The notes under the pieces are model-generated. The model searched no databases and was not told where the DNA came from. It worked only from the letters and a program-made list of their open reading frames with translations. Of a stretch of 64,000 bases of DNA, positions 47,230 through 56,947 are shown piece after piece; positions within the stretch are counted from its first letter, which is position 1; each line of letters starts with the position of its first letter. Made by a program: the position numbers and the translations under genes. The stretch is from Rhizobium sp. 11515TR (lineage in GTDB: Bacteria > Pseudomonadota > Alphaproteobacteria > Rhizobiales > Rhizobiaceae): positions 1,159,501 through 1,223,500 of the forward strand of contig NZ_CP022998.1 in assembly GCF_002277895.1 (NCBI RefSeq), read 5' to 3'.

Positions 47230-48264
47230 GTGAATGCTTTGAAAATATCCGTTCTTGCGCTGGTTGCATCGGTTGCCCTTGCCGGCACTGCAACTGCCCG
47301 CGATCAAATCCAGATCGCCGGCTCCTCGACCGTATTTCCATATGCCAAGATCGTTGCCGAAACCTTCGGCGAGACCTTCACCAACTTCAAGACCCCTGTG
47401 GTCGAGTCCGGCGGCTCCGGAGCCGGGCTGAAGGAATTCTGCAAGGGTGTGGGGACGGATTCCATCGACATCGCCAATTCGTCGCGTCCCATCAAGGATA
47501 GCGAAGTCGAAGCCTGCAAGGCCGCCGGTGTCGCTGATATCCAGCAGGTCAAGATCGGCTATGACGGCATCGTCTTTGCCTTCGACAAGAGCAATCCCGA
47601 CACCAAGTTCGAACCGGTTGATCTCTACAAGGCGCTTGCTGCCGAAGTGGTCGTCGATGGCAAGCTCGTCGCCAACCCCTACAAGAAGTGGTCTGAGATC
47701 AATCCGTCGCTGCCGGATTTTGAAATCGCCGCCTATATCCCGGGCGAGAAGCATGGCACGCGCGAAGTCTTCGAAGAGAAGGTGCTTGCCGCCGGCTGCA
47801 AGGCTTCCGGCGCGGCCGATGTCATCAAGGCAGCAGTCTCCGATGCCGCTCAGCAGGCCAAGAAATGCATTGCCGTGCGCAAGGATGGCGTTGCGGTCGA
47901 TATCGACGGCGACTATCCCGAGACCTTAGCCCGCATCAACGCCAACAAGCATGGCATCGGTGTGTTCGGCCTGTATTTCTTCCAGAACAACGCCGACAAG
48001 CTGAAGGTCGCCGCCGTCAGCGGCATCGTGCCCTCAGGCCAGACGATCGCCGACGGCACCTATCCGGTATCGCGTCCGCTGTTCTTCTACATCAAGAAGG
48101 CCCATCTGGGTGTCATACCGGGGCTCAAGGAATATGTCGATTTCTTCACGAGCGATCAGATGATCGGACCGGACGGCCCGCTGGCGGAATATGGTCTCGT
48201 GCCGGCGCCGGATGCTGAGCGCGACCAGATCCGCAAGGATTTCGCGGGCGGGAAGATCATGTGA
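47230..48264 (+). CDS. pstS: Phosphate ABC transporter, periplasmic binding protein
   Basis: A 344-residue high-affinity phosphate-binding protein. The signal peptide (NALKISVLALVASVALAGTA) ends at about residue 22. The phosphate-loop start IQIAGSSTVFPYAKIVAE and SGGSGAGLKEFCKG are visible. The start is GTG with GGGGGA upstream. It is the first gene after the Pho box. Confidence 0.95.
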   Translation: MNALKISVLALVASVALAGTATARDQIQIAGSSTVFPYAKIVAETFGETFTNFKTPVVESGGSGAGLKEFCKGVGTDSIDIANSSRPIKDSEVEACKAAGVADIQQVKIGYDGIVFAFDKSNPDTKFEPVDLYKALAAEVVVDGKLVANPYKKWSEINPSLPDFEIAAYIPGEKHGTREVFEEKVLAAGCKASGAADVIKAAVSDAAQQAKKCIAVRKDGVAVDIDGDYPETLARINANKHGIGVFGLYFFQNNADKLKVAAVSGIVPSGQTIADGTYPVSRPLFFYIKKAHLGVIPGLKEYVDFFTSDQMIGPDGPLAEYGLVPAPDAERDQIRKDFAGGKIM

Positions 48265-48326
48265 CTGCTGAAGGGTCGAGCATCGGCGTGGCTTTTCGCC
48301 GCGCCGGCGTTCGCCGGGGAATGGGA

Positions 48327-49808
48327 ATGAGTGTATCGCTGCTGCTGTTGTGCTTGTCGGTCTTCGGCGCCTCCGCTTTCGTGCTGGGGCGGGTGAGGGC
48401 GGCTGCGCTATTGGGCGGCAGGCCTTCGTCCATGCATTCCCGCCTCGGCTATCACGGTGCCTATGTCGCCATATGGGCGATACTTCCGCCCCTAGCGCTC
48501 GTTTGCGTCTGGCTGATCGCGAGCCCCATCGTCATCGACCGTCTGGTGACCAAATCCTTTCCCGAGGAGGTTCAGTCTCTGCCGCCGGCTGAACTCAATC
48601 TTAGCTACGGCATGGTGCGCAGCATCGCCCACGGCATGCGCATGCTCGATCGCCGGGAGCTTGCTGATGTCGATGGCGGCAAGGCCGATCTTCAGTTGCT
48701 GCTGGCGCAGAAGGGCGTTCCGCTCGCCGTTCGCCCCACGGGCTACATGATCGCCGCCGCCAACAAGTATAACGGCATGCGTGAAGTGAGCCGATTGGTG
48801 ATGTCGGCGGCAGCGATCATCCTGTCGCTGCTCTGCGCGGTCTACGGTCTGCGCGCCATTGCCCCGCGCTTTCGCGCCCGCAATCGTGTGGAACAGGTCA
48901 TTCTCGGCGCACTGATCGTCGCTTCCTCTATCGCAGTGCTGACGACGGTCGGCATCGTCGTTTCCATGCTTTCGGAAGCCGCACGCTTCTTCGGCATGGT
49001 GCCAGCGAGCGAGTTCTTCTTCGGAACCGTCTGGGACCCGCGCTTCACCGGCGCCGGCGCTCAGACCTCAGGCACCTTCGGCCTGATCCCATTGCTGGCG
49101 GGCACGATTTATATCGGGCTCGTGGCCATGCTCTTCGCCGTGCCCATTGGCCTGTTCGCGGCGATCTACATGGCCGAATATGCCTCGGCTCGCGTCCGCT
49201 CCATCGCCAAGCCGATGCTGGAGGTTTTGGCCGGCATTCCCACGATCGTCTACGGCTTCTTCGCCCTTGTCACAGTCGGCCCCTTCCTGCGCGATATCTC
49301 CGTCGAGATCGACGGGCTGATGACCGGAAACTACAGAAGCTTCATCGAGGCGCAGAGCGTTTTGACCGCCGGCTTTGTCATGGGCGTGATGCTCATCCCT
49401 TACGTTTCGTCGCTGTCGGACGATATCATCATGGCGGTGCCGCGTTCGCTGCGCGACGGTTCGCTCGGGCTTGGCGCCACGCGGTCGGAAACGGTCAAGC
49501 GCGTGCTCCTGCCGGCTGCTCTTCCCGGCATCGTCGGCGCGCTGCTGATGACCGCGTCGCGGGCGATCGGCGAAACTATGATCGTGGTGCTGGCCGCAGG
49601 CGTTGCCGCGCGCATGCAGCTCGATCCCTTCGAGCCGATGACGACGGTCACCGTGAAGATCGTCAATCAGCTGACCGGCGATCTGGAGTTCACCTCGCCG
49701 CAGACGCTCGTCGCCTTCGCTCTCGGGATCACCCTGTTCTGCCTGACGCTGTGCCTCAACGTCTATGCGCTCTACATCGTCCGTCGATACAGGGAGCAAT
49801 ACGAATGA
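48327..49808 (+). CDS. pstC: Phosphate ABC transporter permease PstC
   Basis: A 493-residue inner-membrane permease, longer than E. coli PstC (319) because of about 190 extra N-terminal residues with additional helices, usual for alphaproteobacteria. The C-terminal half has the permease core and the ATPase-contact loop GATRSETVKRVLLPAALPGI. I prefer the ATG at 48327, 7 bases after GGGGA; ATG 48321 and GTG 48261 are alternatives. It overlaps pstA by 4 bases. Confidence 0.92.
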   Translation: MSVSLLLLCLSVFGASAFVLGRVRAAALLGGRPSSMHSRLGYHGAYVAIWAILPPLALVCVWLIASPIVIDRLVTKSFPEEVQSLPPAELNLSYGMVRSIAHGMRMLDRRELADVDGGKADLQLLLAQKGVPLAVRPTGYMIAAANKYNGMREVSRLVMSAAAIILSLLCAVYGLRAIAPRFRARNRVEQVILGALIVASSIAVLTTVGIVVSMLSEAARFFGMVPASEFFFGTVWDPRFTGAGAQTSGTFGLIPLLAGTIYIGLVAMLFAVPIGLFAAIYMAEYASARVRSIAKPMLEVLAGIPTIVYGFFALVTVGPFLRDISVEIDGLMTGNYRSFIEAQSVLTAGFVMGVMLIPYVSSLSDDIIMAVPRSLRDGSLGLGATRSETVKRVLLPAALPGIVGALLMTASRAIGETMIVVLAAGVAARMQLDPFEPMTTVTVKIVNQLTGDLEFTSPQTLVAFALGITLFCLTLCLNVYALYIVRRYREQYE

Positions 49809-51139
49809 GCGACGTCGTATCCTCCTCTCAGCTCAACATGCCGCGCGGGCTGACGCCGGGTGCATCCGTGCGCCGCGATATCGGCATCAAGCGGCGTTAT
49901 GCTGCCGAACGCCGCTTCCGCGCCTATGGGATGACCGCCGTCATCTTCGGTCTCGTCTTCCTTATGATCCTGGTCTCGACCGTGGTCCGTACAGGCTATA
50001 CCGCCTTCGTTCAGACCTCGATTACCCTACCGATCGAATTCTCCGAGAAGGTGATCGACCCGGCGGGTAAGCGCACGAGCGATCCGAAGGTGCTGATATC
50101 AGCCAACTACCCGGTTCTGGTCCGCGATGCACTGGTGAAGGCGCTTGGCATCGATCCGGGCAACCGTGCGCTCGTTCGCGAGGCGACGGCGATGGTGTCG
50201 GACGGCGCCAGGATCGCGCTGCGGGACAGGGTCGTCGTCAATCCCTCGATCATCGGAACGACGCAGAACGTCACCTTCCTCGCCAGCGCCAATATCGATT
50301 CCGCCAACAAAGGCCAGATCGATCTGAAGGTCGACGAGAAGGATCGAAAGGTGTCCGACCGTCAGGTCGCGTGGATGAAGAAACTCAGCGAAAGCGGCGC
50401 GCTTTACAAGGCCTTCAACAGCGGCCTCTTCGTATCGGGCAATTCGAGCCGGCCGGAAGCCGCCGGGCTCGGCGTCGCGCTGATCGGCTCGTTCTACCTG
50501 ATGCTGACCGTTCTCGTACTTGCCTTGCCGGTCGGAGTCGCGGCGTCGATCTATCTGGAGGAGTTCGCGCAGAAGAACCGGCTGACGGATCTGATTGAGG
50601 TCAACATCAACAATCTCGCCGCCGTTCCCTCGATCGTCTATGGCTTGCTGGGCCTCTCGGTCTTCATCAACATGATGGGTCTGCCGCGCTCGGCCTCGCT
50701 GGTCGGCGGTCTCGTGCTGAGCCTGATGACGCTGCCGATGATCATTATCGCCACACGCTCGGCGCTGCGGGCCGTGCCGCCGTCGATCCGCAGCGCGGCG
50801 CTCGGGCTTGGGGCTTCGCGGATGCAGATGGTCTTCCATCATGTGTTGCCGCTTGCGATGCCCGGCATTCTGACAGGCACGATCCTGGGGCTTGCCCATG
50901 CGCTTGGCGAGACCGCGCCATTGCTTCTGATCGGCATGGTCGCCTTCGTTGCCAACTATCCGGCATCGCCGCTCGATCCTTCGACGGCGCTGCCGGTGCA
51001 GATCTACATGTGGGCGAGCGAAGCCGAGCGGGCCTTCGTCGAAAGGACATCCGGCGCCATCATTGTGCTTCTCTTCTTCCTCGTCGCGATGAACATCGGC
51101 GCCATCCTGCTGCGGCGCCGCTTCGAGCGGCGCTGGTAA
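49805..51139 (+). CDS. pstA: Phosphate ABC transporter permease PstA
   Basis: A 444-residue permease. The N-terminal 200 residues contain one membrane helix and a periplasmic domain (DUF3333-type) seen in alphaproteobacterial PstA. The C-terminal half has about five helices and the loop LGASRMQMVFHHVLPLAMPG. GGGAGC precedes the ATG, which overlaps the pstC stop (ATGA). Confidence 0.92.
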   Translation: MSDVVSSSQLNMPRGLTPGASVRRDIGIKRRYAAERRFRAYGMTAVIFGLVFLMILVSTVVRTGYTAFVQTSITLPIEFSEKVIDPAGKRTSDPKVLISANYPVLVRDALVKALGIDPGNRALVREATAMVSDGARIALRDRVVVNPSIIGTTQNVTFLASANIDSANKGQIDLKVDEKDRKVSDRQVAWMKKLSESGALYKAFNSGLFVSGNSSRPEAAGLGVALIGSFYLMLTVLVLALPVGVAASIYLEEFAQKNRLTDLIEVNINNLAAVPSIVYGLLGLSVFINMMGLPRSASLVGGLVLSLMTLPMIIIATRSALRAVPPSIRSAALGLGASRMQMVFHHVLPLAMPGILTGTILGLAHALGETAPLLLIGMVAFVANYPASPLDPSTALPVQIYMWASEAERAFVERTSGAIIVLLFFLVAMNIGAILLRRRFERRW

Positions 51140-51154
51140 GGGAGGGCGCACGAA

Positions 51155-51970
<816 letters not shown>

Positions 51971-52021
51971 TGATGGCAGGCGCGCGGCTCCTTTCACACA
52001 GTTCACTTTGAGGATAGAAAA

Positions 52022-52735
52022 ATGGTCTCCACTCACATTCTGTCAGCCTATGACGAAGACCTGAAGTTCCTGACGCGCCGCATTGCTGAAATGGGCGGCC
52101 TGGCCGAGCAGATGGTTAGCGACAGCGTACGCGCTCTCGTCAACAGCGACGCGGCTCTGGCCCAGAAAGTCATCTCCGACGACGTGGTTCTCGACCATGC
52201 CGAGCGCGAAGTCGGTGACAAGGCGATCGTCACCATCGCCCGCCGCCAGCCGATGGCAGCCGACCTTCGCGAAATCATGGGATCGATCCGCATCGCTTCT
52301 GACCTTGAGCGCGTCGGCGATCTCGGAAAGAACACCGCAAAGCGCGTCATCGCTGTGCAGGGCACCGGTGTCCCCCGCCGTCTCGCCCGCGGCATCGAGC
52401 ATCTCTCCGAACTGGCTTTGAGCCAGCTCAAGGAAGTTCTCGATGTCTACGCGACCCGCTCGCCCGACAAGGCCGTGTCGATCCGCGAACGCGACGAGGA
52501 AATCGACGCCATGTACACCTCGCTCTTCCGCGAGATGCTGACCTACATGATGGAAGATCCGCGCAACATCACCACCTGCACGCATCTTCTCTTCTGCGCC
52601 AAGAACATCGAGCGTATCGGCGACCATGCCACCAATATCGCCGAGACGATCTATTACATGGCGACAGGTGCTCAGCCGGAAGGCGAACGCCCGAAGGACG
52701 ATACCGCCAATACCGTCGGCGCAGTGACGGAATAA
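52022..52735 (+). CDS. phoU: Phosphate signalling protein PhoU
   Basis: A 237-residue protein of two three-helix PhoU domains. The metal-binding motifs occur as EREVGDKAI and DEEIDAMY, with RIASDLERVGDLGKN and KNIERIGDHATNIAE in the paired helices. It restrains PhoR when phosphate is plentiful and is needed for normal Pst control. It lies between pstB and phoB. Confidence 0.95.
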   Translation: MVSTHILSAYDEDLKFLTRRIAEMGGLAEQMVSDSVRALVNSDAALAQKVISDDVVLDHAEREVGDKAIVTIARRQPMAADLREIMGSIRIASDLERVGDLGKNTAKRVIAVQGTGVPRRLARGIEHLSELALSQLKEVLDVYATRSPDKAVSIRERDEEIDAMYTSLFREMLTYMMEDPRNITTCTHLLFCAKNIERIGDHATNIAETIYYMATGAQPEGERPKDDTANTVGAVTE

Positions 52736-52766
52736 TCTGGAAGCGAAGAAAGGAGACCATAGGCGC

Positions 52767-53450
52767 ATGGTTCCGAGAGTTGCTGTTGTAGAAGACGAGG
52801 AAGCGCTCAGCGTTCTGCTGCGCTACAATCTTGAGGCCGAAGGCTTCGAGGTCGACACGATCCTCAGAGGCGATGAGGCCGAGCTGCGTCTCCAGGAGCG
52901 CATCCCCGATCTCCTGATCCTCGACTGGATGCTCCCCGGTGTATCGGGCATCGAGCTCTGCCGCCGGCTGCGTATGCGGCCGGAGACGGAGCGACTGCCG
53001 ATCATCATGCTGACGGCCCGCGGCGAGGAAAGCGAGCGCGTGCGTGGGCTTTCGACCGGCGCGGACGATTATGTCGTCAAGCCGTTCTCGACGCCGGAGC
53101 TGATGGCTCGCGTCAAGGCGATGCTGCGGCGTGCCCGCCCGGAGGTTCTCTCCACGGTGCTGCGCTGCGGCGATATCGAGCTGGACCGCGAAACCCATCG
53201 CGTCCACCGCAAGAGCCGCGAAGTACGGCTGGGGCCGACGGAATTCCGCCTGCTGGAATTCCTGATGTCCTCGCCCGGCCGCGTCTTCTCGCGCTCGCAG
53301 CTGCTCGACGGCGTATGGGGTCACGATATCTACGTCGACGAACGCACCGTCGACGTCCATGTCGGCCGCCTGCGCAAGGCGCTCAATTTCTCCAATATGC
53401 AGGATGTCATCCGCACCGTTCGCGGCGCGGGCTATTCCATGGAAGCCTGA
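52767..53450 (+). CDS. phoB: Phosphate regulon response regulator PhoB
   Basis: A 227-residue OmpR/PhoB-family activator. The receiver domain has the acidic pair VVEDEE, phospho-acceptor Asp in LLILDWMLPGVSG, Thr in IIMLTARGEE and Lys in DYVVKPFS. The winged-helix domain has LGPTEFRLLEFLM and the recognition helix VDERTVDVHVGRLRKAL. It is phosphorylated by PhoR and should act at the Pho box at 47105. It lies 31 bases after phoU. Confidence 0.96.
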   Translation: MVPRVAVVEDEEALSVLLRYNLEAEGFEVDTILRGDEAELRLQERIPDLLILDWMLPGVSGIELCRRLRMRPETERLPIIMLTARGEESERVRGLSTGADDYVVKPFSTPELMARVKAMLRRARPEVLSTVLRCGDIELDRETHRVHRKSREVRLGPTEFRLLEFLMSSPGRVFSRSQLLDGVWGHDIYVDERTVDVHVGRLRKALNFSNMQDVIRTVRGAGYSMEA

Positions 53451-53475
53451 GCGGCTTGCCGCTCGGGTATCACTA

Positions 53476-53580
53476 AAGCATGTCGCGCAAAAGTGCGTGG
53501 CGGTTTTGTGAGAACGACATGCGCCAGACGGAAAACCTAAAGCACGGGAAGCGAATCTGAAAGATCGTGACGTGCTTTAA
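53476..53580. repeat. Dispersed repeat, family B copy 2
   Basis: It begins AAAGCATGTCGCGCAAAAGT, contains GGTTTTGTG and CGACATGCGC, and ends GAATCTGAAAGATCG then CGTGCTTTAA. Block for block it matches 40757-40854. It ends the pst-pho operon region. Confidence 0.75.
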
Positions 53581-53593
53581 ATAGCGGCGGAAA

Positions 53594-53622
53594 TAGAAAA
53601 ACGGGCCTCGATGGGCCCGTTT
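53594..53622 (-). terminator. Rho-independent terminator of gcrA
   Basis: AAACGGGCC/GGCCCGTTT, a 9-bp stem with a 6-base loop, followed on the minus strand by a T run. It begins 22 bases after the gcrA stop. It may also act weakly on the plus strand for phoB. Confidence 0.8.
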
Positions 53623-53643
53623 CTCATTGTCTTGCTGTGACTT

Positions 53644-54171
53644 TCAGCCGTTGTTGCGACGGCGGTCATGCACCGGCTGGTATGCCATGCGCTGATGATA
53701 GGTGCAGTACGGCGAAGAATCCGGGCTGTCATTGCCGCAGAAGTGGAAGTCGTCCTTCAGCGGGTCGCCGACCGGCCACTTGCAGGTGCGCTCCGTCAGT
53801 TCCGTCAGGCCGAGGCGGCGAGAGATCGGAACGACGACGTTCGATGCCGGACGATACTGGATTTCATTGACGGAATCGACCTCGATCTCTTCCTTCAGCA
53901 TGGTTGCGCCCTGCTGGCGGGCGACGACCGTACGGGTGGCAACGCGCGATCCGTAGGTTGCGGTGCGGGGTGCTGCTGCGCTGCGCTTCGGCGTGCGCGC
54001 CGCGGTTGCTGTGCCGCCCGCCTTCGCTCGGCCAGGAAGGTTCAGGCGGTGCACCTTGCCGATGACGGCATTACGGCTCACGCCACCGAGCTGCGCAGCG
54101 ATCTGGCTGGCGCTCAACCCTTCGGACCATAGCTTTTTCAGCTTCTCGACGCGTTCGTCTGTCCAATTCAT
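53644..54171 (-). CDS. gcrA: Cell cycle regulator GcrA
   Basis: A 175-residue alphaproteobacterial regulator that binds sigma-70 and acts at promoters with methylated GANTC. The N-terminal HTH (MNWTDERVEKLKKLWSEGLS, then ASQIAAQLGGVSRNAVIGKV) and RLNLPGRAK are unmistakable. A basic Ala/Thr-rich linker follows, and the C-terminal sigma-binding part has the Cys set CKWPVGDP, HFCGND and YCTYH. It is divergent from argD; GANTC sites cluster upstream. Confidence 0.95.
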   Translation of the reverse strand: MNWTDERVEKLKKLWSEGLSASQIAAQLGGVSRNAVIGKVHRLNLPGRAKAGGTATAARTPKRSAAAPRTATYGSRVATRTVVARQQGATMLKEEIEVDSVNEIQYRPASNVVVPISRRLGLTELTERTCKWPVGDPLKDDFHFCGNDSPDSSPYCTYHQRMAYQPVHDRRRNNG

Positions 54172-54315
54172 GCCCTGTCTCCGCTGTCGCGTTTCCGATG
54201 GCAGAATCCCTCACCATTGCCTCGCATGGGAACGAGGCGCGAAACGCTCTAAAATTGTGGTGACTAGTTCCGCCGCATGCAGTCTAGCAATTGCTTTTTA
54301 ACCTAGTGTGAGGCT

Positions 54316-54352
54316 GACTCCGTGACAAGAGTCGCGAGAATCTTGAGGAATC
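54316..54352. promoter_or_regulatory. Cluster of four GANTC (CcrM) sites between gcrA and argD
   Basis: GACTC (54316), GAGTC (54329), GAATC (54338) and GAATC (54348) fall within 37 bases, with one more GAATC at 54204. TTTTTAACC at 54296 resembles a CtrA half-site. The cluster is 145-181 bases before gcrA and 245 bases before argD. The rest of this 425-base gap shows no gene. Confidence 0.65.
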
Positions 54353-54596
54353 GATTTCGAGGTTTTCCCCAACTTGCTGCCCAGGCGTGGCATTTCTGCA
54401 ATAGGCGCGGCTGAACCTATCTCTTTTGCCCGCAAGCGCTATCTCGCACCTGCTAAAGCGCCAGTTTTGTTGACATCGCGGTGCAAAACATCAATAGTGC
54501 CCAGGCCGCCGCAAGGCGGCATTTTTGATTTTTTCGGACCCGTTTCATCAAATGGAAGCGATCGGTCCTTAAAGTTGTGATCGAGGAGATATGGCC

Positions 54597-55796
54597 ATGG
54601 CCGAGACCACGCCGCTTTATGACACCTATATGCGCGCTCCGTTACGGTTCGAGCGAGGCGAGGGCGTCTGGCTGGTCACCGAAAATGGCGAGCGCTACCT
54701 CGATTTCGCAGCCGGCGTCGCGGTCAACTCGCTCGGTCACGCCCATCCCCATCTCGTCGCCGAATTGAAGGCCCAGGCCGACAAGGTCTGGCATCTGTCC
54801 AACCTCTATGAGGTGCCTGGTCAGGAGAAGCTGTCGAAGCGGCTGACGGAAGCGACCTTCGCCGACAAGGTGTTCTTCACCAATTCAGGCGCCGAGGCGC
54901 TGGAATGCGCCATCAAGACGGCGCGGCGCTATCAATTCGCCAAGGGGCATCCCGAGAAGTTCCATATCATCACCTTCGAGGGCGCCTTCCACGGCCGCAC
55001 CATCGCGACCATCGCCGCAGGTGGCCAGGAGAAGTATATCGAGGGCTTCGGGCCCAAGGCACCGGGTTTCGATCAGGTGGAGTTCGGTGATCTCGATGCC
55101 GTGCGTGCCGCCATCACGGCTGCGACGGCTGCGATCCTGATCGAGCCGGTCCAGGGCGAGGGCGGCATTCGTCCCGCGACCAACGAGTTTCTGCGCGGGC
55201 TGCGTGAGATCTGCGATGAGCACGGCCTGCTGCTGATCCTCGACGAAGTACAGTGTGGCGTTGGCCGCACGGGCAAGCTCTTTGCCTACGAATGGGCCGG
55301 CATCAAGCCCGATATCATGGCGGTCGCCAAGGGCATCGGCGGTGGCTTCCCGCTCGGTGCGTGCCTTGCGACGGCGGAAGCCGCTTCCGGTATGAAAGCC
55401 GGCACACACGGTTCGACTTATGGCGGCAATCCGCTTGCCATGGCAGTCGGCAACGCCGTTCTCGACATCGTGCTTGCCGAAGGCTTCCTGCAGCATGTGC
55501 GCGATGTAGCGCTGGTGTTCCGCCAGGGGCTCGCCTCGCTCAAGGATCGCTTCCCGGATATCATCGAGGACGTTCGCGGTGAAGGCCTGATGCTTGGTGT
55601 CAAGGCGGCCATCCCGCAGGCGGAGCTGCTGCAGGCGATCCGCGCCGAGCATTTGCTTGGCGTGCCGGCTGGCGATAACGTCATCCGCCTGCTGCCGCCG
55701 CTGGTCGTTACCGCCGAAGAAGCACGCGAAGGTCTTGCCCGCCTGGAGCGTGCCGCCGAGCGTGCGCGCGCTGCCCGCGTCAAAAAATCGGCTTAA
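54597..55796 (+). CDS. argD: Acetylornithine aminotransferase
   Basis: A 399-residue PLP enzyme of class III that makes N-acetylornithine (and may serve in lysine synthesis). The PLP lysine is in [16 protein letters not shown], with [20 protein letters not shown] and [15 protein letters not shown] upstream. I chose the ATG at 54597, 8 bases after GAGGAG; ATG 54591 is only 2 bases from it. It is followed by a hairpin and argF. Confidence 0.94.
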   Translation: MAETTPLYDTYMRAPLRFERGEGVWLVTENGERYLDFAAGVAVNSLGHAHPHLVAELKAQADKVWHLSNLYEVPGQEKLSKRLTEATFADKVFFTNSGAEALECAIKTARRYQFAKGHPEKFHIITFEGAFHGRTIATIAAGGQEKYIEGFGPKAPGFDQVEFGDLDAVRAAITAATAAILIEPVQGEGGIRPATNEFLRGLREICDEHGLLLILDEVQCGVGRTGKLFAYEWAGIKPDIMAVAKGIGGGFPLGACLATAEAASGMKAGTHGSTYGGNPLAMAVGNAVLDIVLAEGFLQHVRDVALVFRQGLASLKDRFPDIIEDVRGEGLMLGVKAAIPQAELLQAIRAEHLLGVPAGDNVIRLLPPLVVTAEEAREGLARLERAAERARAARVKKSA

Positions 55797-55802
55797 GCTT
55801 AC

Positions 55803-55851
55803 CGCCCGCATTTGGGGGCGTTCCTGCCCCTCGCGGGCGTTATTGTTTTTT
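55803..55851 (+). terminator. Hairpin with T run between argD and argF
   Basis: The outer stem CGCCCGC (55803)/GCGGGCG (55833) encloses an inner GGGGGCG/TGCCCC pairing and is followed by TTATTGTTTTTT. It has the shape of an intrinsic terminator in the 74-base gap between two arginine genes on the same strand, so it may let only part of the argD transcripts continue into argF. Confidence 0.7.
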
Positions 55852-55870
55852 CTGAAGTACAGGTAAGGAC

Positions 55871-56788
55871 ATGGCTTCTCCGAAACACTTTCTCGACCTC
55901 TCTGCCGTTCCGGCTGCCGATCTGCGCAATATCATCGACGACGCGATCGTGCGAAAGAGCGCGCAGAAGGCCGGCACGGCCGACAAGCCGCTGGCGGGCA
56001 AGATGCTGGCGATGATCTTCGAGAAGCCGTCCACCCGAACCCGCGTCTCCTTCGATGTCGGTATGCGCCAGCTGGGCGGCGAGACGCTGTTCCTCTCGGG
56101 CACCGAGATGCAGCTTGGCCGCGCCGAGACCATCGGCGATACGGCCAAGGTGCTGTCGCGCTATGTCGATGCGATCATGATCCGCACGACCGATCATTCG
56201 CGTCTGCTGGAGCTGGCCGAACATGCGACCGTTCCAGTCATCAATGCGCTGACCGACGATACGCATCCTTGCCAGATTATGGCGGATATCATGACCTTCG
56301 AGGAGCATCGCGGCCCAATCAAGGGCAAGACGCTCGCGTGGACGGGCGACGGTAACAACGTGCTGCATTCGCTGATCGAAGGGGCCGCGCGCTTCGGCTA
56401 TCGCATGAATATGGCGGTACCTCTTGGTTCCGAGCCGAAGGATCACTATCTGAACTGGGCCCGCAACGAGGGCGCCGAAATCATGCTCTCGCATGATGCA
56501 GACCGTGCGGTCGCCGGCGCCGATTGCGTGGTAACCGATACCTGGGTTTCCATGAATCAGGAGCACCGGGCTCGCGGTCACAACGTCTTCCAGCCCTATC
56601 AGGTCAACAAGGCTTTGATGGCACAGGCCGGCAAAGACGCTTTGTTCATGCATTGCCTGCCCGCCCATCGCGGGGAGGAAGTGACGGACGAGGTGATCGA
56701 TGGCCCGCAATCCGTTGTCTTCGATGAGGCGGAAAACCGCCTTCATGCGCAAAAGTCGATTCTTGCTTGGTGCCTGGGCGCGATCTGA
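55871..56788 (+). CDS. argF: Ornithine carbamoyltransferase
   Basis: A 305-residue anabolic enzyme that makes citrulline from ornithine and carbamoyl phosphate. Carbamoyl-phosphate motifs [14 protein letters not shown] and [11 protein letters not shown] and the ornithine-binding [11 protein letters not shown] are intact. Its length matches the family. It lies 74 bases after argD. Confidence 0.96.
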   Translation: MASPKHFLDLSAVPAADLRNIIDDAIVRKSAQKAGTADKPLAGKMLAMIFEKPSTRTRVSFDVGMRQLGGETLFLSGTEMQLGRAETIGDTAKVLSRYVDAIMIRTTDHSRLLELAEHATVPVINALTDDTHPCQIMADIMTFEEHRGPIKGKTLAWTGDGNNVLHSLIEGAARFGYRMNMAVPLGSEPKDHYLNWARNEGAEIMLSHDADRAVAGADCVVTDTWVSMNQEHRARGHNVFQPYQVNKALMAQAGKDALFMHCLPAHRGEEVTDEVIDGPQSVVFDEAENRLHAQKSILAWCLGAI

Positions 56789-56820
56789 AGATATTAAACC
56801 GCGTCTCAAGGACGCGGACC

Positions 56821-56934
56821 CTAGAGCCGGATGGTCTTAGGTCGAAGCGACCTAAGGCCTGAATCCGGTCTAGAATTAAAGAAATAGAGCATGACGGCGC
56901 CCGAAAACCGCTCTCACTTTTCGGTGTCATGCTC
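56821..56934. repeat. Dispersed palindromic repeat, family A copy 2
   Basis: Same two-hairpin layout as 34755-34867: CCGGAT...TCTTAGGTCGAAGCGACCTAAGG...ATCCGG (as arms), then GAGCATGACG...CCGAAAACCG...TTTTCGG...GTCATGCTC. It ends 13 bases before hslO and so lies in the hslO leader. Confidence 0.75.
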
Positions 56935-56947
56935 CAGGAGTAAAGCA

